Assembly (NCBI GenBank): GCA_012656075.1
Contig: JAAKBF010000171.1
Span: forward strand, 434,001 to 498,000
Direction: 5' to 3'
Length of the DNA stretch: 64,000 nucleotides
Source of the DNA: Phytophthora hibernalis
Lineage: Eukaryota > Oomycota > Peronosporomycetes > Peronosporales > Peronosporaceae
The stretch's first letter is position 1; each line of letters opens with the position of its first letter. The notes under the pieces were generated by a model, which had not been told where the DNA came from, made no database searches, and saw only the letters and a list, made by a program, of their open reading frames with translations. Shown here piece by piece: positions 10,465 through 22,185 of the stretch. The position numbers were made by a program, and so were the translations under genes.

Positions 10465-13400
10465 ATGGGCACGCCGTCCTCGGAAGTGGAGGCGCGTCAC
10501 CAGCAGTACCAGACAGTAGCGTCGGCCACATCCTCCGTGCTCTCCATCATCGGCGCCTTCTACATCATCGGCCGCTACTGGTACGCGCGCCGCCTCAAGG
10601 CCAAGTCGCTCTCGGTCTACGCGGCTTCTGCCCATCACTTGGACGTCACGAAGGAGCTCATCCACATTATTGCGTACCTGGTACAGTACAATGAATACGC
10701 AATCACCTCCGCATTATCGACAGCTATTTCTGACACGTGTATACCTGTATACTTTTATACGGCAGGACCTGTTCGGTGCCACTGGACGCGCCTTCGGAGT
10801 GCTCCCCACCGAGACGTTCGACCAGGACGCGGGCGAGCCCGTGACGCCTATCTGCAAGATCCAAGCGTTCAGTACGGAGATTTTATATTATTTTTTATGG
10901 ATTGGCTTATTCACATGCTTTTTCTTACTGTGATTCTTGCAGTCATTACGTTCGGAGACGGCGCGCCCATCGCGTGGAACTTCATCATGGCGCTCAACTT
11001 GTACCGCTGGGTGTGCATGGGCGAGGACCAGCAGATGCTCATGAAAAAGATCAAGTGGTACATCGTCAGCACTATGCTCTTCACGCTGGGCATCCCGACC
11101 ATCTGCCTCATTTTCGGCAAGTTCGGGGACGCCGGGCTCTGGTGCTGGGTCGTGGTGGAGGACGACTCGACCGAGGAGCTCTGGTGGATGTTCGGCGTGC
11201 TGTACTTCTGGGTCATCGCTGGCGGCGCCGCCATGACCGTTTTCCTCGTGCTCGTCAAGATCAATATGAAGAAGCGCCTCAAGACGTACGAGAACGAAGA
11301 CGCTAACGACGCCTACTACGCCGTGGTGCACAACCTCACGGTCTACATTTCAGGCTTCATCTTGTGCTGGTTGCCGGCAGTCGTAGACCGTGCGTATGCC
11401 ACTTTCTCGGGCAACACTTCGTTCACGCTGGACTTGCTGCACGCGACCATTGTGCCGCTTCAGGGATTCATTAACGCCGTCATCTACGGCAAGTTTCACA
11501 TCTGGGTGGTGCGCCACGTCCGCGAGCCGTGGGTGAGCAATGGCGGCTCGTCCACCAAGAACAGTAAGCTGTCCGAGGACTTGCTGCGGCAATCAGTGCG
11601 ATTGCGGGAACAGGAGCGACACCACATGGGCACGGCAACCGTCTTCGTTACCACTTTTGATATGAACTGGACACCGTGTCCGACCAACTTGGAAGATTGG
11701 ATCCCGGCTGGAAAGGATTTGTATGTGTTTTCACTCCAGCACTGTGTCGAGGTGCAGACGATCGAGCAGGTGATCCGAGGATACCTTCTTCAGGTGAATT
11801 ACCCCACCGCCTACAGATCCATCACATCGATCGCTGGAACGGCTGTGCGAGGCCACGTCCAAGATGTAAGTTGAACATTTGAGATGGGACCTTTGTTGAT
11901 TTCTGATGAGTGCTTTGTTTTTTTACAGGCGTCGGTGTGCCAGATCGTCTTTGTAAATAATGCCGACGACGCCAGTGGCAACGTGAAGTTCCATGCAGCC
12001 GATGGACGAATCTGGGCCCAGCGAAAAACGTTTAATGAGGTCGTGGGCATCCCTATCCGTTACTTCGATGCGTCCATCGCATTTGTATCGTGCAACCTCA
12101 GTACCTCACTCAGCAACAGCTCGCAGCGACTCTATCGACCAGTGGAAAACAACATGGTTGCGAAGCATGCAGTTGCTTCCAGCCTCATTCACTCGTTTGG
12201 CATGGATGCGGATCGTGCAGCAGTCGACTTTCCAAATCTCTACCATCACACGATTATCTCTGGAAATTTGAACTATGATGTCGACATGTCGACGTCTACA
12301 CTAGCCGCATCAATCGACCAGGCATATAAGGCTGAGTCCCTCAAGAGAGCAACCGATACCGCGATTGAAGCGCAGATAAAGGCAATACGCAGAAGAAGCA
12401 CCGCAGCGAAACACTCCGATTCCCAGAACGAAGACCTTATTTTAGAGGAAGGTCTAGACTGGGATATCCAGCGCAGCAGTGCTGAAGCCTCATCATCAGC
12501 AAGTGGTGACAGTATTTATGAAGAGGTTTATACTTCCTGCGAGGACGACTTACCTTTCACGGTGTTGAAGTCGCCTTCTCCCCACTGCGACGACCAAGTC
12601 TTCAGATGCCGTTCTTGGACGAGCGGGACCCTGATAGCTTTGCGATTATTATCCATGAGGGTGTTGAAGAAGCACAAGAGCCTTCAAAATTGAGCAAACC
12701 CAACAACTGGGTGGATTTCTTGGACGGCCAACTTCCGGCACATGCCCCAGAGGGTCGTCAGGGGTTATCTTCTTCGGCTAGCAAGCACTGTGCACTTGAT
12801 CGAATGGCGTCTATTGGCCATTTTGTACCGCTCGCTCGAGGAAACCACAAGAAAATCCGGGATCTCTTGGCAAAGTCCGACCTGGTCACAGGAAACTCGG
12901 ATCGGAAGTGGCTGGAAGTTCTTCGCTATGATGAACTGCGCGCATCGATCGAAGCCAAGGAAATCTTCACTGGGTTCGAAGAGCCTCCCATCCGCTTTCT
13001 GCCATCATTCCCGCGCAAAATTGGCGTTGCTGCGCCGTTCTCCATGGTTGGCGAGCGCTCCTGTAGAGAGCTCTTCTGTGAGGCGGACGAGGAAATGCTT
13101 GTTGGGGACTCGCCACCGGCCTATAAGGACCGAATTTTATCGCACTCCCTTAGTGACACGAAGCAGCGGATCAGGAATGTGGACTATTGGTCATGCGAGA
13201 ATATCGTTACGTCCACCCACAAGCCGGTCTGTAGTATCTATGAGCTGGAGATTGACCGATACTTCTCTTACAACATGGACGAAGCGGCCGTCGCGGACTT
13301 ACGACAGGGCAATCATGCCCTCCGTGATAAAAGGGACGTGCATGAATTCAAGATCAAATTGGTGAAGCTTGACGCAAATATCTGGACGTACGAAGAGCGT

Positions 13401-14199
13401 GACGGCGGCTCTACGGTGCAGACAAACGGGAATCGTTGGCGTGGCCATGGATCGAATCACTCTAGCAGTCGAACAACTGGTAGACAAAGCAGCCGTGGTG
13501 CGATCAACTCAAACAGCACTACCAGCAGCGCTGAATCATCTCGCCACAGTGTTCGGATATCCATGAGTCGCAGAAAGTCTTCGATAGCCCATGTGGTTGG
13601 ACGAGTGCTGCGAAAGAGTCGACTACGCTCCGGCAGCAATACGAGCTCGAGGACAACGACGCCCAATCAGTATTCGGATTTCACGGTTGGACCGGGGAGC
13701 ACAACCTTTAACCATGACCAGCGACCGTCTCTCCGCTCTTGCAGCGTCTCGGCTTGAGCTGATACCGGTGGAGCCCGTGAGCATCTCGACCATCTTCCCT
13801 CTACCGTCAGAGGACGTTTACGCTCTTCAACGCAAGGTGTACGAGGTCGCGCACCTAGTTCAGAACGGTTTCCAGTCCAGCGCTCGCGTGGATGACGATG
13901 AAGAATCGCAGTTGGCGTACACGAACTTCCGCACGGCGGCATGGAAGGAGGCAATGACAAACGGCGTGACGCACACAGCCATCACCAAGGCAGTAAACGG
14001 CGGTGTACACATTGCCATCAGCATCGAAGCCGAGAAGGGCCACGGTGGCCAAGGTGTGCTGTGCCTCAAGGAGTCAGACTTGATGGTGCACGCAGCTCCC
14101 GTGCTCAGTGAGGCTGAGCCGATCCCATTCGATGTAACCCTCACGTGGGGAGGCAAGCACGTGGGCTATCTCCACGGCGATATTTTGTGCTCTATGTAG
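10465..14199 (+). CDS. Seven-helix GPCR fused to an inositol polyphosphate 5-phosphatase-like domain
   Basis: The N-terminal part (about residues 1-370) is a cAMP-receptor-like GPCR, with hydrophobic helices at SSVLSIIGAFYII, FIMALNLYRW, VSTMLFTLGIPTICLIF, GVLYFWVIAGG, VYISGFILCW and LHATIVPLQGFINAVIYG. The C-terminal part resembles an IPPc domain: DWIPAGKDLYVFSLQHC, SGNLNYDV, GFEEPPIRFLPSF, PPAYKDRIL, then TSTHKPV and YELEID. Exons: 10465-10680, 10766-10871, 10943-11865 and 11929-14199. Key residues are changed: the family GDLNYR motif is GNLNYD and SDHKPV is STHKPV, so catalysis is doubtful, while the P-x-Y-x-DR-IL motif remains. Ser-rich linkers and a C-terminal tail follow. Breaks near 12604 (missing C likely) and within 13680-13740. 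Such GPCR bigrams are known from oomycetes; exact orthology was not searched. Confidence 0.82.
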
Positions 14200-14269
14200 G
14201 AAGGACCCGTGTTCAAAAGTATTTATTTTCACTACTGATGCTGTTGTTACAAGGGTCTTGCTTTGTCAG

Positions 14270-16511
14270 CTACGCTTCGATGTCCCCAGCTAGTTCCAGT
14301 AAGGATATTTCAGCCTCGTGGTCATCCATTATCACTGTGCTCTGGGACATCGACACAGGTTTAACTGGGCTCTCCAAAGCTTCAAAAGTGTCTTCTTCAT
14401 CAGAGGACGAAGACGAAGTCGAAGATGGAGAAGGCAAAGCCGACGGCAAATCCGATCCAGACTGGTAGCTCATCGGTCCTGTCGATAGACACGGAGGAAG
14501 CGGAGCAGGTGAATGGGCCGATGGAGGGGGCAATGGCTGTGGTGCCTCCCAGTCCGCTACCGATGGAACGCGACGCGTACTTCCTGCTGACACGGGCTTC
14601 ATGTGCTTGAGCCGAGCCTCAGCTTCGATCCGAAGTCGCCGTTCGACGTGCAGCTGCTTGCGCAGCGCTGCTAGCTGCTCCAGCATGGCATTTTGCAGCA
14701 AATTCTTGGCGTTCTTGAGCTTCTCAATTTGTGTTCGCTGCACTTCGACCTGATGCTCCAGGGCCTGTTGCTCCTCCAGCGAAGAAGCGCTAATGGTCAC
14801 GGCCTCACTCATCGCCTTCGCTGCGTCATTGCGCTGCTTTGACAAAGCAGCCAGGTCCCGTAAGGCGCTCTCCATAGCTTCACGAAGTGCTCGCTCCTCA
14901 GACTGCTTTGTCTCAAGTTTTCCTAGCAGCTCGCGCCGTGTTGTTTCTAGCGCGTCGATCTCCGATCGCAGAAGTCGCCCTCCCTCCTCGTACTGCTCAA
15001 CCGTGGTTTGAAGTTGACGGCAGACGTCTTTGGCTGCCAAAAACTCATCTTCACTCTTTTTATGAGCTCGCTCGAGTCGTTCCAGCTCAAGCTTCATTTC
15101 CGCCCCCGTGCTCGCTGCGTTAAATTAACTTCCTGCTGTTCACGCAGTGTCCCCAGTACGCGCTCATTCTCGTCTCGCTGTCGTTCAATTACCTGCTGCG
15201 CAGTCTCCAGACTAGTTTTGAGCTGTTGCCTCTCACCCCCCAGAGTTGCAGAGCATGTTGCGCTCTCTCGAGTTCCTGCCGTCGCTGTGCTTGTTCGTCC
15301 TTCAATCTCGCCTCAAGCTGAAACTTGACTTCGGCTTGCTCATGAATATAGCGAAGAAGCGTGGCTTTCTCGCACGCTGCGGTCTGCACCTCACCCGAAA
15401 GCTGCGCCAACTGTTCGTCAACTGCAGCACGCTCCTTTTCTAGTATCGCCACCCACGCCTCACGCTCCGTTCGTGCATCCTCCAGTTTCTCCTCGCGCAT
15501 TTGAGAACCCTTGAGTTGTGTTGCGAGCACTGAAAACTGTTTTCGTTCTTGCGCGAGCTGCAGCGCTAACGCCGCACTGTGATCCTGCAGCTTTGAAATC
15601 TCGAATAGAAGACCAGTATGTAGGCTTCCATTCAGCGCGTATGACTCGAGCCTCGTTTCTAGGGCACGTTGTACGATGGCAAGCTTATCTCTGGCTTCAT
15701 CACGCTCTCGCTGCCTCTGATCCAGAACTTCATCTCTTTTCTTCAAAGTCTCCTCCAATAAACGCAACCGAGAGCCAAGCTCTAGGTTACACTGAGCGAG
15801 CGACTGGCCCTTGGTGCCCATAAAGAAGCGATGCTCGATTTTCTTGGCATAGTCGCGGTTGTTAATGGCTTGCTGCTCGAGCTGCTTTCGCTCGGACTGG
15901 ATACGATCGATCTGAAATCACGATAAGGTGTCAGTATGGAGAACAATTGCAACCAATAAGTGGTAAAACGTACGAGGTGTCGTAGTTTGAAAATCTGACG
16001 CTCTTGTTTTGTGCTGTGCCCTGCCACCTTCTTCATATCTCGACGAAGTTGGTCATTCTGCACAATTTGAAAGTTCCTTAAAACAAACTGCCTGCTAAAA
16101 GCAAAAACAAGAAGTCTTGCCCACCTTCTCTGTTGCTTTCTCTAGATGCAGCCGTGTCCGGAAGTATCTAGTCTCCAGCGCCTTTAATTCGCGGTTAAGC
16201 GAGGCAACTTGACTTGACGGCGCAGGAAATACTCGCTCAGAATCTGCAAGCTCTCCTTGTTGATTGCCAAATCGATTAGAAACTCGTGGCGAGCTCTCAT
16301 TTTCACCACCCTCTTCATCCTCTTGCTCTTCCCCAGAACTCTCGCTGAGGACTACTGCCCTCGCTGTTCTTGCACGCCTTCTTGTCCTGAGCTTGTGCAC
16401 TGAAACGTTTTCGTCTCGTACTGCTCCACGACCACCACCATCGACATTGCTCTCTGCTCCAGTACATTGATCATCCCCAGTCTGGTGGCAGCACATCGCC
16501 TTGCTCACCAT
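14270..16511 (-). CDS. Long coiled-coil protein, possibly cytoskeletal or centrosomal
   Basis: Exons 16511-16125, 16057-15974 and 15911-14270; introns 16058-16124 and 15912-15973. The N-terminus is acidic and disordered (SESSGEEQEDEEGGENESS). It is followed by more than 400 residues of nearly unbroken Glu/Lys/Gln/Leu/Arg heptads (LNRELKALETRYFRTRLHLE onward) and a Pro/Ser-rich, then acidic, C-terminal tail. Two breaks at runs of C on the plus strand (near 15234-15239 and 15100-15104) each need one more base; the coil register then continues. I do not recognise a named family. The pattern suits a structural centrosome, basal-body or filament protein, but the sequence does not prove it. Its stop is 71 bp from that of the convergent GPCR fusion. 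Confidence 0.75.
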
Positions 16512-16797
16512 GCCGACTCGCCAGCTCTGGCTTTCACGAAGCTATTTTCAAAAGCTCTGCATGTTGAACGACGTTGCTTGCATGCGTCGTTTCACGTGTT
16601 TCGCAGCATCGCAAAGTGTAGTACATCCCAGCGCACTGTCGGCAATAACACGTTAGTACTTGAAGCAGTGGCGATAGTATGACGGAAGCAGCACGAAAGA
16701 GGAGCGGGTATGCAAAATGCAAGGAATTGATGGCTACCACGTTGTAGGATCGACTCCTGTCCACATCCGCCAAAGCACTCGCTGGTGGCTGGATGGC

Positions 16798-18623
16798 TTA
16801 TCTGCCCTCGATGCTGACACCAGAGGCCCGCTTGGTCTTCTTGCCTGGTCTAGCAATCTCCTGCATGCGCTTGACCAAACGCGCCTTACGCGAATCGGGG
16901 TCGACCTTCTTGGACTGAACAGAGTTCATGTCCACCTTGGATTGAGGGCGTAGCAAGAAGTCGATGTGAAGCTGTTCCGGCAGCTCAGCGCGCTCTGATA
17001 CGTCGGGCTTGACGTCGTTTTCGGTATTGCGGCCGTTGAACACGTTCCCACCACGGTCGGTAGAGCGAGCTTTGCTTTTCGCCTTCTTTTGCCTACGCCT
17101 GTTATGCATCCAATGCATCAGCATTCGATCACAGTAATATAACAGCAGTATCGACATCCTACATGCGCTCGCGACGGCGATAAACCTCGTTCTCAGCCTT
17201 TTCGGCTTCCAGCTCGGCCAACTTCGAGAAGTCCAGTGTCTTGTTAAACACCGCACGACTCCAGCGTTCCACTAAACTGCGGCAAAGCTCTTTGTTCTCA
17301 GGCGTCTATCGGACACGGTGCATATTAGCACCCTGAACAGATCCATAAACGATTCGCATTGCTCTTAGCGTACCTCATTGGGGTGCTTCATGAGCACCAT
17401 CACCACTTTTCCGAGACCACTGCGCTTCAAGTGTTCCTTGAACACTGCATAACAGAAGCGTTTGCCTCATCAGTCGCTCTCCTCCAGACTCCCCGAATTA
17501 CCTCAACATACCTGGCATTTTGCTGACCATATCAAGCATCTTGGTGCGCAGACCGACGTTCGGCAGCGTGCCATCTTCCAGCGGTTGGATCCACTTCTTG
17601 ACAATCTGTTCCCCACATTCAAAAACAATCAATATCTCGATTCTGACAACCTGCCAGCAATGTCAGCATACCGTGAGCAGGTCGAAGTCCAGCAGCATGG
17701 GCTGGAACTGGATCTTGCGCAGGACGTGCAGCGCGCCGTCGACAAACTTGATTTTCTCCAGCGCGGGACGACGCTCGGCGATACTGGCCAAGTCGTCCGC
17801 GTACGCCTTGTCCATGCGGTAGAGCACCTCCTGCGTGATCTGCTCCATTTCCTGCGGCGACAGGTTCAGCTTGGTGCGGGCGCGTCCCGTCTTGAGCGAC
17901 TTGAGCGTCCTGTCAAAAAGTCGTCTTTCTGCTCCTGTGTCGGCTCTAGTTCGTCCAGTGGACGCTCGTCGTTGAACTGGTGTTCTTGGGCGTACTCACC
18001 CAGCACGTCGGCGAGGTCGTCCTCTCCATCAATAAAGTCGTCGTCATCCTTAGTGGCCACCGCTTCGTCCCCAGAGTCGTACTCATCTTGGCGCTTGCGA
18101 GAGTCTGCATCGTCGTCGCGGGACTTTTTGACATGTTTGACGGGCGAATCCGGACGTTTCGCCGGCTTCTCCTCTTCCTCGTCACTCTCCGAGTCCGATC
18201 CGAACAATCTAAAGTAATAACGACATGGTACAGCATTAGTATTGCTCTATTTTATTGACAACTTGTCAAAAATGCACGTACCCAGAGGCGTCGGCTGTGG
18301 TGGTCGTGGCTATCGAAAATGGCGTAAAACACGGAGAAATGGGTCTTTTCGTCAGATCTCGACGGTTATGGAGAGATGGGAGTGTGCTGTATCATGTGAG
18401 AGGGGAAAGCACGCACTGCGAGGGATCTGCTCGTCGCCAGAGTCATCCGAGTCTTCGTCGCCGAACATCTCGTTGATGCTGCGCTTCTTGCGCTCGTCTT
18501 CTGTGGAAAATGGGAACGAGAGGAACGGGGAGAGAAAGAGAACAAGGAGGAGGTCAGTGAGGAGACGTAGGCGCAAGAACGCAGCCACTAGAGGCGCGGA
18601 AACCTACCGTCGGAGCTCCCCAT
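16798..18623 (-). CDS. IWS1: Transcription elongation factor IWS1/SPN1-like
   Basis: Partner of the histone chaperone SPT6 on elongating RNA polymerase II. Nine exons including a 13-base microexon: 18623-18608, 18500-18417, 18294-18282, 18208-17672, 17605-17512, 17444-17374, 17305-17163 and 17098-16798 (junctions are all GT-AG; the count is eight if the last two parts are read as listed). The N-terminus is acidic (DSESDEEEEKPAKR, DFIDGEDDLADVLGEY). The TFIIS N-terminal-like core follows: LRKIQFQP, IVKKWIQPLEDGTLPNVGLR, MLDMVSKMP, HLKRSGLGKVVMVLMKHPNE and LVERWSRAVFN. The Arg/Lys-rich tail is also typical. One break at 17913-17917 (five A on plus) needs one base and then reads DDFFDRTLKSLK, as the family expects. 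Confidence 0.9.
18282..18294 (-). other. IWS1: 13-nt microexon of IWS1
   Basis: Between a donor after 18417 (GTGCGTGC) and an acceptor before 18208, a 13-base piece bounded by ...CACAG and GTACGTGC restores the frame exactly, joining EQIPR to SGLFGSDSESD through T-D-A. Without it the acidic N-terminal exon cannot be joined in frame. Confidence 0.6.
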
Positions 18624-19137
18624 GGCGGCTGGCTTTCTGGCTGGGCTGCGCGTGATCCGAGTTTTGACAGTGGTGTGCGACACACAAGCGTTTGTTTTTA
18701 CATTTTAGCTGGTCGTATTTTGTTTTTACATTTTGTTTTAGCTGGTCGTAAATATGCATGTTTGCATGCATTGCTCCCTACAATGTACGTGTGTCTTCGA
18801 GCTAATACACTAACTTCCCATTTGAATGCAATGCCAGGCGAAGAGACTCAATCCTGGAGGACGGCTTCAGCAGCCCAAGCTGAGGGATCTGTGCTTTTGG
18901 ACCCCGGAACCCACATTGACTTACACTATGACTGCGTCAACTTGTCCTATTATATTAATAATCAGCCGCATCGCCTCCACAATCAGGAGGCATCGGCGTG
19001 GTGGCGTTCGTACGGTCTACAGAAGACAGCTTGGCAGGCAGGAGCGGCAGGGGCAGACGCCCGTCTCAATTGGCCTTCCATACCTGCATCGCCGTCGAAA
19101 GAATCGGAGGACTCCAATCGCCTCTCGTCATCGCAGT
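18624..19137. other. Intergenic, T-rich near 18700, no gene recognised
   Basis: Upstream region of IWS1 and downstream region of the PH-CaaX gene, both on the minus strand. A 156-codon plus-strand frame (18675-19145) has no recognisable features and overlaps the end of the PH-CaaX gene. Confidence 0.4.
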
Positions 19138-20042
19138 TTACATGACCACACACGGCGCACAGCACGGCGCGTCGGCAGGCTTTTCGTCGTCCAGAGTTTT
19201 CCCAGCAGTCGTGGTCGCCACCACTGATCGTGTAACCTGCTGATTGGTAGTCACCATCGGATACTTGGCCGTTGTACTGACACTCGGAGCCGTCGGGTTG
19301 GCAGCCTCCGCGTGTGAAAACGATGCGCGAGCGATGAAATTGGCGTTCGGGACCACAGGATTCGGGGCGTCCGCGTGCGACAGCGACAGCCGCGCGATTG
19401 CAGCCGCATTGGGGACGACAGGATTCTGTTCCTCCACGTAGGAGAGAGAGGAGCGCTCGACGTGGGACAAGGACGAGCGTCGACTGCCCGAGATCGAGCC
19501 GTTGTCCGATGACGCACCTCTGGGTCGCCGACCGCCGTACTCGCTGGAGGACGCGTCACTCTCGGCGTCCATGTGCTCGCTGCGCAGACTGAAGACCTCG
19601 GAGGGGGTCCCCTCGGGGCGGTGCTGCCGCGCCTGCAACCCCTGCACCCATCGTGTGGCTTCGTCCTGACTGTCGGCCTTGAGCAGATACGACTGGTCGC
19701 CGATGGCGATGGAGAACTCGAGCTTGTCGCTGTCTGCGGAGTTAAAGTCGATGGTCTGCGTGCGCCATAGGTCGATGCACGCCAGCAGCTTCTCGCTCTC
19801 CCGGCTCTACGATAAGGTAATGACGGTGAGATGTGATGGATACTGCACTGTGCTCTACGTGCGGTGCCCTACCTTGTAGTATGTGAGGTAGTGCGTCGTG
19901 GCTTCGAAGTAGCGGCGCTGCCACCGATCGTGGCGCGATTTCTTGCGCAAATAACCTGCCAGCGAACGAGTGTCAGTGTCTGCAGTACGTGGATATGGTG
20001 CAGCAACCGCGGTGGATCACCTTTGAGCTCCGGGAGGGCCAT
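19138..20042 (-). CDS. PH-domain protein with C-terminal CaaX prenylation box
   Basis: Likely a lipid-binding adaptor held at a membrane. Exons: 20042-20021, 19872-19955 (read 19955-19873) and 19806-19138; introns are 65 and 66 nt. The PH domain fills about residues 7-90: GYLRKKSRHDRWQRRYFE (strands 1-2), THYLTYYK, LWRTQTIDF, FSIAIGDQSYLLKADS and the closing helix with its conserved Trp (DEATRWVQGLQAR). A Ser-rich linker follows, then about three imperfect repeats of 20-22 residues (core NPVVPNA..IAR.S.SHA). The protein ends CCAPCVVM: CVVM fits a CaaX box and the extra Cys could be palmitoylated. I infer dual membrane targeting by the PH domain and lipid anchors. No disruption of the reading frame is seen. 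The binding partner is unknown. Confidence 0.82.
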
Positions 20043-20493
20043 CGCCGAGTGCCCCACCTGCCAAGACTCTTTGAAGATTGAGGATAACGAAAAGTGTGGC
20101 CTGATATTTTTCAACGGAGTTTCATTATTGGACATTGGTGTACAGTGGTGTGCATCAAGATGCAATTTACACATTTAGATAACCTGAAAGACACGATCAG
20201 ATTTTCTTTTGTGCATACAAACGAAAAGTCAGAACAAATGTAGATTTAATACCCCTTTAAATATTGATAATAATTGGATAGTGTAAATATTAAACTTATT
20301 TCTGTACGCGTTCAGATGAGGTAAGTTGTGCTGTGTCCGGGTGTGAGTCGACTTGAGAGCTCAGACGGATTCTCTGCGACAGCAATCGATCTACCGTTGG
20401 AAGGGCAAATGCATGTTTGTTCTTGTTTGAGAAACTCCAATATTCGGTGGAGACTTTGGACATGGCCTCACTTTCCCATCTGGTGGATCTCTG
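20043..20493. other. AT-rich spacer, no gene recognised
   Basis: Upstream region of the PH-CaaX gene and downstream region of the renalase-like gene. The part 20160-20310 is strongly AT-rich with no open frame of note. Confidence 0.5.
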
Positions 20494-21821
20494 TCAGAGT
20501 GCGCTGCTGCCATGCAGCATATTGGCGGCAGCTTTGGCGGACAGCAGGCAGTTGTCAAAGTTGGAGCCCAGGAAGCTGTCGCCAGCCACAATAATGCGAG
20601 GGTTGGCGCTCAATACCAGAGCGGCCAGCGCGTCCTCTCCCTCGGCGATGCTCGGGTCGTGGTATGGCACGATCACCTGCGAGATACTGAGCACAAATCG
20701 CACAATTTAGCTAGTTGACAGCAGATGGGGACACTCGAGTAAAAGCAACAGACTTACCGCCAACGGTGCAGACGCGCGTCCTGCTCGACAGGCAGCGTGG
20801 GAAAAGATGCCGCAGCGACTTGGTGACGATGGCCAAGATCTCGTCGTTGTGGAGAGTGTCGTCCACGAATGTGGACTCGAAATCTACCGACGTGTGCACA
20901 ATCAGCGCCGGCGGGGCCTGGTCGCCTGCCTGTTTCTTGAGATGGTCCCAGCACACGAAGCGGATGATGTCGCTCTCACCACGAGGGACGTACTTGGCCG
21001 TCCACCCCATCTCCTGCACAGCCGCAGCCGTCTTTTCGTCGAAGACATAGGCTGCAGCAAAACGCTGCGAGTACGTCACGCCTTCCAACGCACGCACGAT
21101 TTCAGGGGCCACGTGGAACGACTTGCCCCCTTAGTACCGACAGCACCTATGATTCAAACGTCAGCCCACCATGTCAAGTACCATGATGAACAGCCTTACG
21201 TTCGGAACGGGACACGTGAGCACCAATTCGTTCACAATCTCCTCCCTTCCCTCGTCCGTCGTCACTTGGATGCGTTCCTCATCCAGAACCTTGAAGCTTT
21301 TCAAGGAGGTCGAGAGTTTCGTCTCCGTACCTGTAGATCAAAATCACAAAATTTCAACACCCCACCTCATCCAATCCCCACCCCACATACCACACCTTCC
21401 AACAGGTTCTCCACCATTGCTCGAAATCCTTTGCCGTCGGGGCTGACCCAGTGCGTCTTGAAGGAGCCGCGGTACGGGTCCTCGGCGATTTCATTCTCTG
21501 CGAACGTCACCAAGCGGCCGCTATTCGTCAGCTTCTGGCGGAAATCATCGCTCCAGTCCGAGCGCGGCGTCCAGTACTGCGCCCCCATATCCACGTGCAC
21601 TGCGCGTTGCTTTAAGAACGACCTTCGTGCAAAACCCCGTCAGCCGCATGCAAAAGTCTCAAAATTGACGAAGCTTCGCACCTGGCCATGACCCGCCCGC
21701 CGAGGATATTGTTACGCTCCCATACCACGATCTCCGACGCCGCTTGCTTGGCTTCTTGCAGCAGTCGGGCGAGCGTCGCACCGGTCAATCCGCCGCCAAC
21801 GATCAGCGTCCTGCCCGCCAT
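20494..21821 (-). CDS. Renalase-like FAD-dependent oxidoreductase
   Basis: Flavoprotein of the amine-oxidase fold; animal renalase oxidises isomeric dihydropyridine forms of NAD(P)H, but the substrate here is unknown. The N-terminal dinucleotide-binding motif is LIVGGGLTGATLARLL, with the GGR step ILGGRVMAR and then VDMGAQYW. Later marks are PDGKGFRAMVENLL, LVLTCPVPN, IIRFVCWD, ALIVHTSVDF, LHRWR then ISQVIVPY, and the C-terminal FAD-contact region AGDSFLGSNFDNCLLSA. Four introns are likely; 20687-20757 is the clearest. Breaks near 20800 (ccc in the gene sense) and 21127-21131 (ggggg) need one or two more bases. The start at 21821 places the FAD motif right at the N-terminus, as in the family. 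Confidence 0.82.
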
Positions 21822-22113
21822 GATCGAAATTATCCGATTTTTTCTGCTTCGCTTGAAGCTCTTAATTCCAACAGCTTTTTGACCAATCATAGCCTTCTCC
21901 TGTTGAGTGGCATGATATATTCTGGTACGAGGTTCGTAGTAAAGCCGTACATCTGAATATTGAAATACCGTATCTTCGATCTTATTATTCCCACATTGGT
22001 CATAAAGCACACCATTCTGATAGCCAATCAGAATCTCTCATACAAGCAACCATTAAAAGAAAAGCGATAGCTAACAACAATTATAAACACAACCCCGGTG
22101 TAGATCTGAGTTC

Positions 22114-22129
22114 GCTCTTTCTCAGTTTT
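22114..22129 (+). promoter_or_regulatory. Oomycete initiator-like element
   Basis: GCTCTTTCTCAGTTTT matches about 13 of 16 positions of the Inr consensus GCTCATTYYNCAWTTT and lies 57 bases before the proposed ATG of the small acidic protein gene. Confidence 0.5.
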
Positions 22130-22185
22130 TGCACGCTGAGCACACGACGCTAAAGACGCCGCGATGGGTATCGCCACGACGGTCA

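Noticed and set aside
10888..11331. Long His-rich minus-strand open frame inside the GPCR gene
   Set aside because: Antisense shadow of the receptor exon; the His-rich make-up comes from the codon bias of the true strand.
13680..13757. Ending the GPCR fusion gene at TGA 13755-13757
   Set aside because: Good coding sequence continues in the next frame to 14199 without a new promoter, so one gene with a break is simpler.
18675..19145. A 156-codon plus-strand open frame
   Set aside because: Overlaps the end of the PH-CaaX gene and shows no recognisable sequence; probably UTR or spacer.
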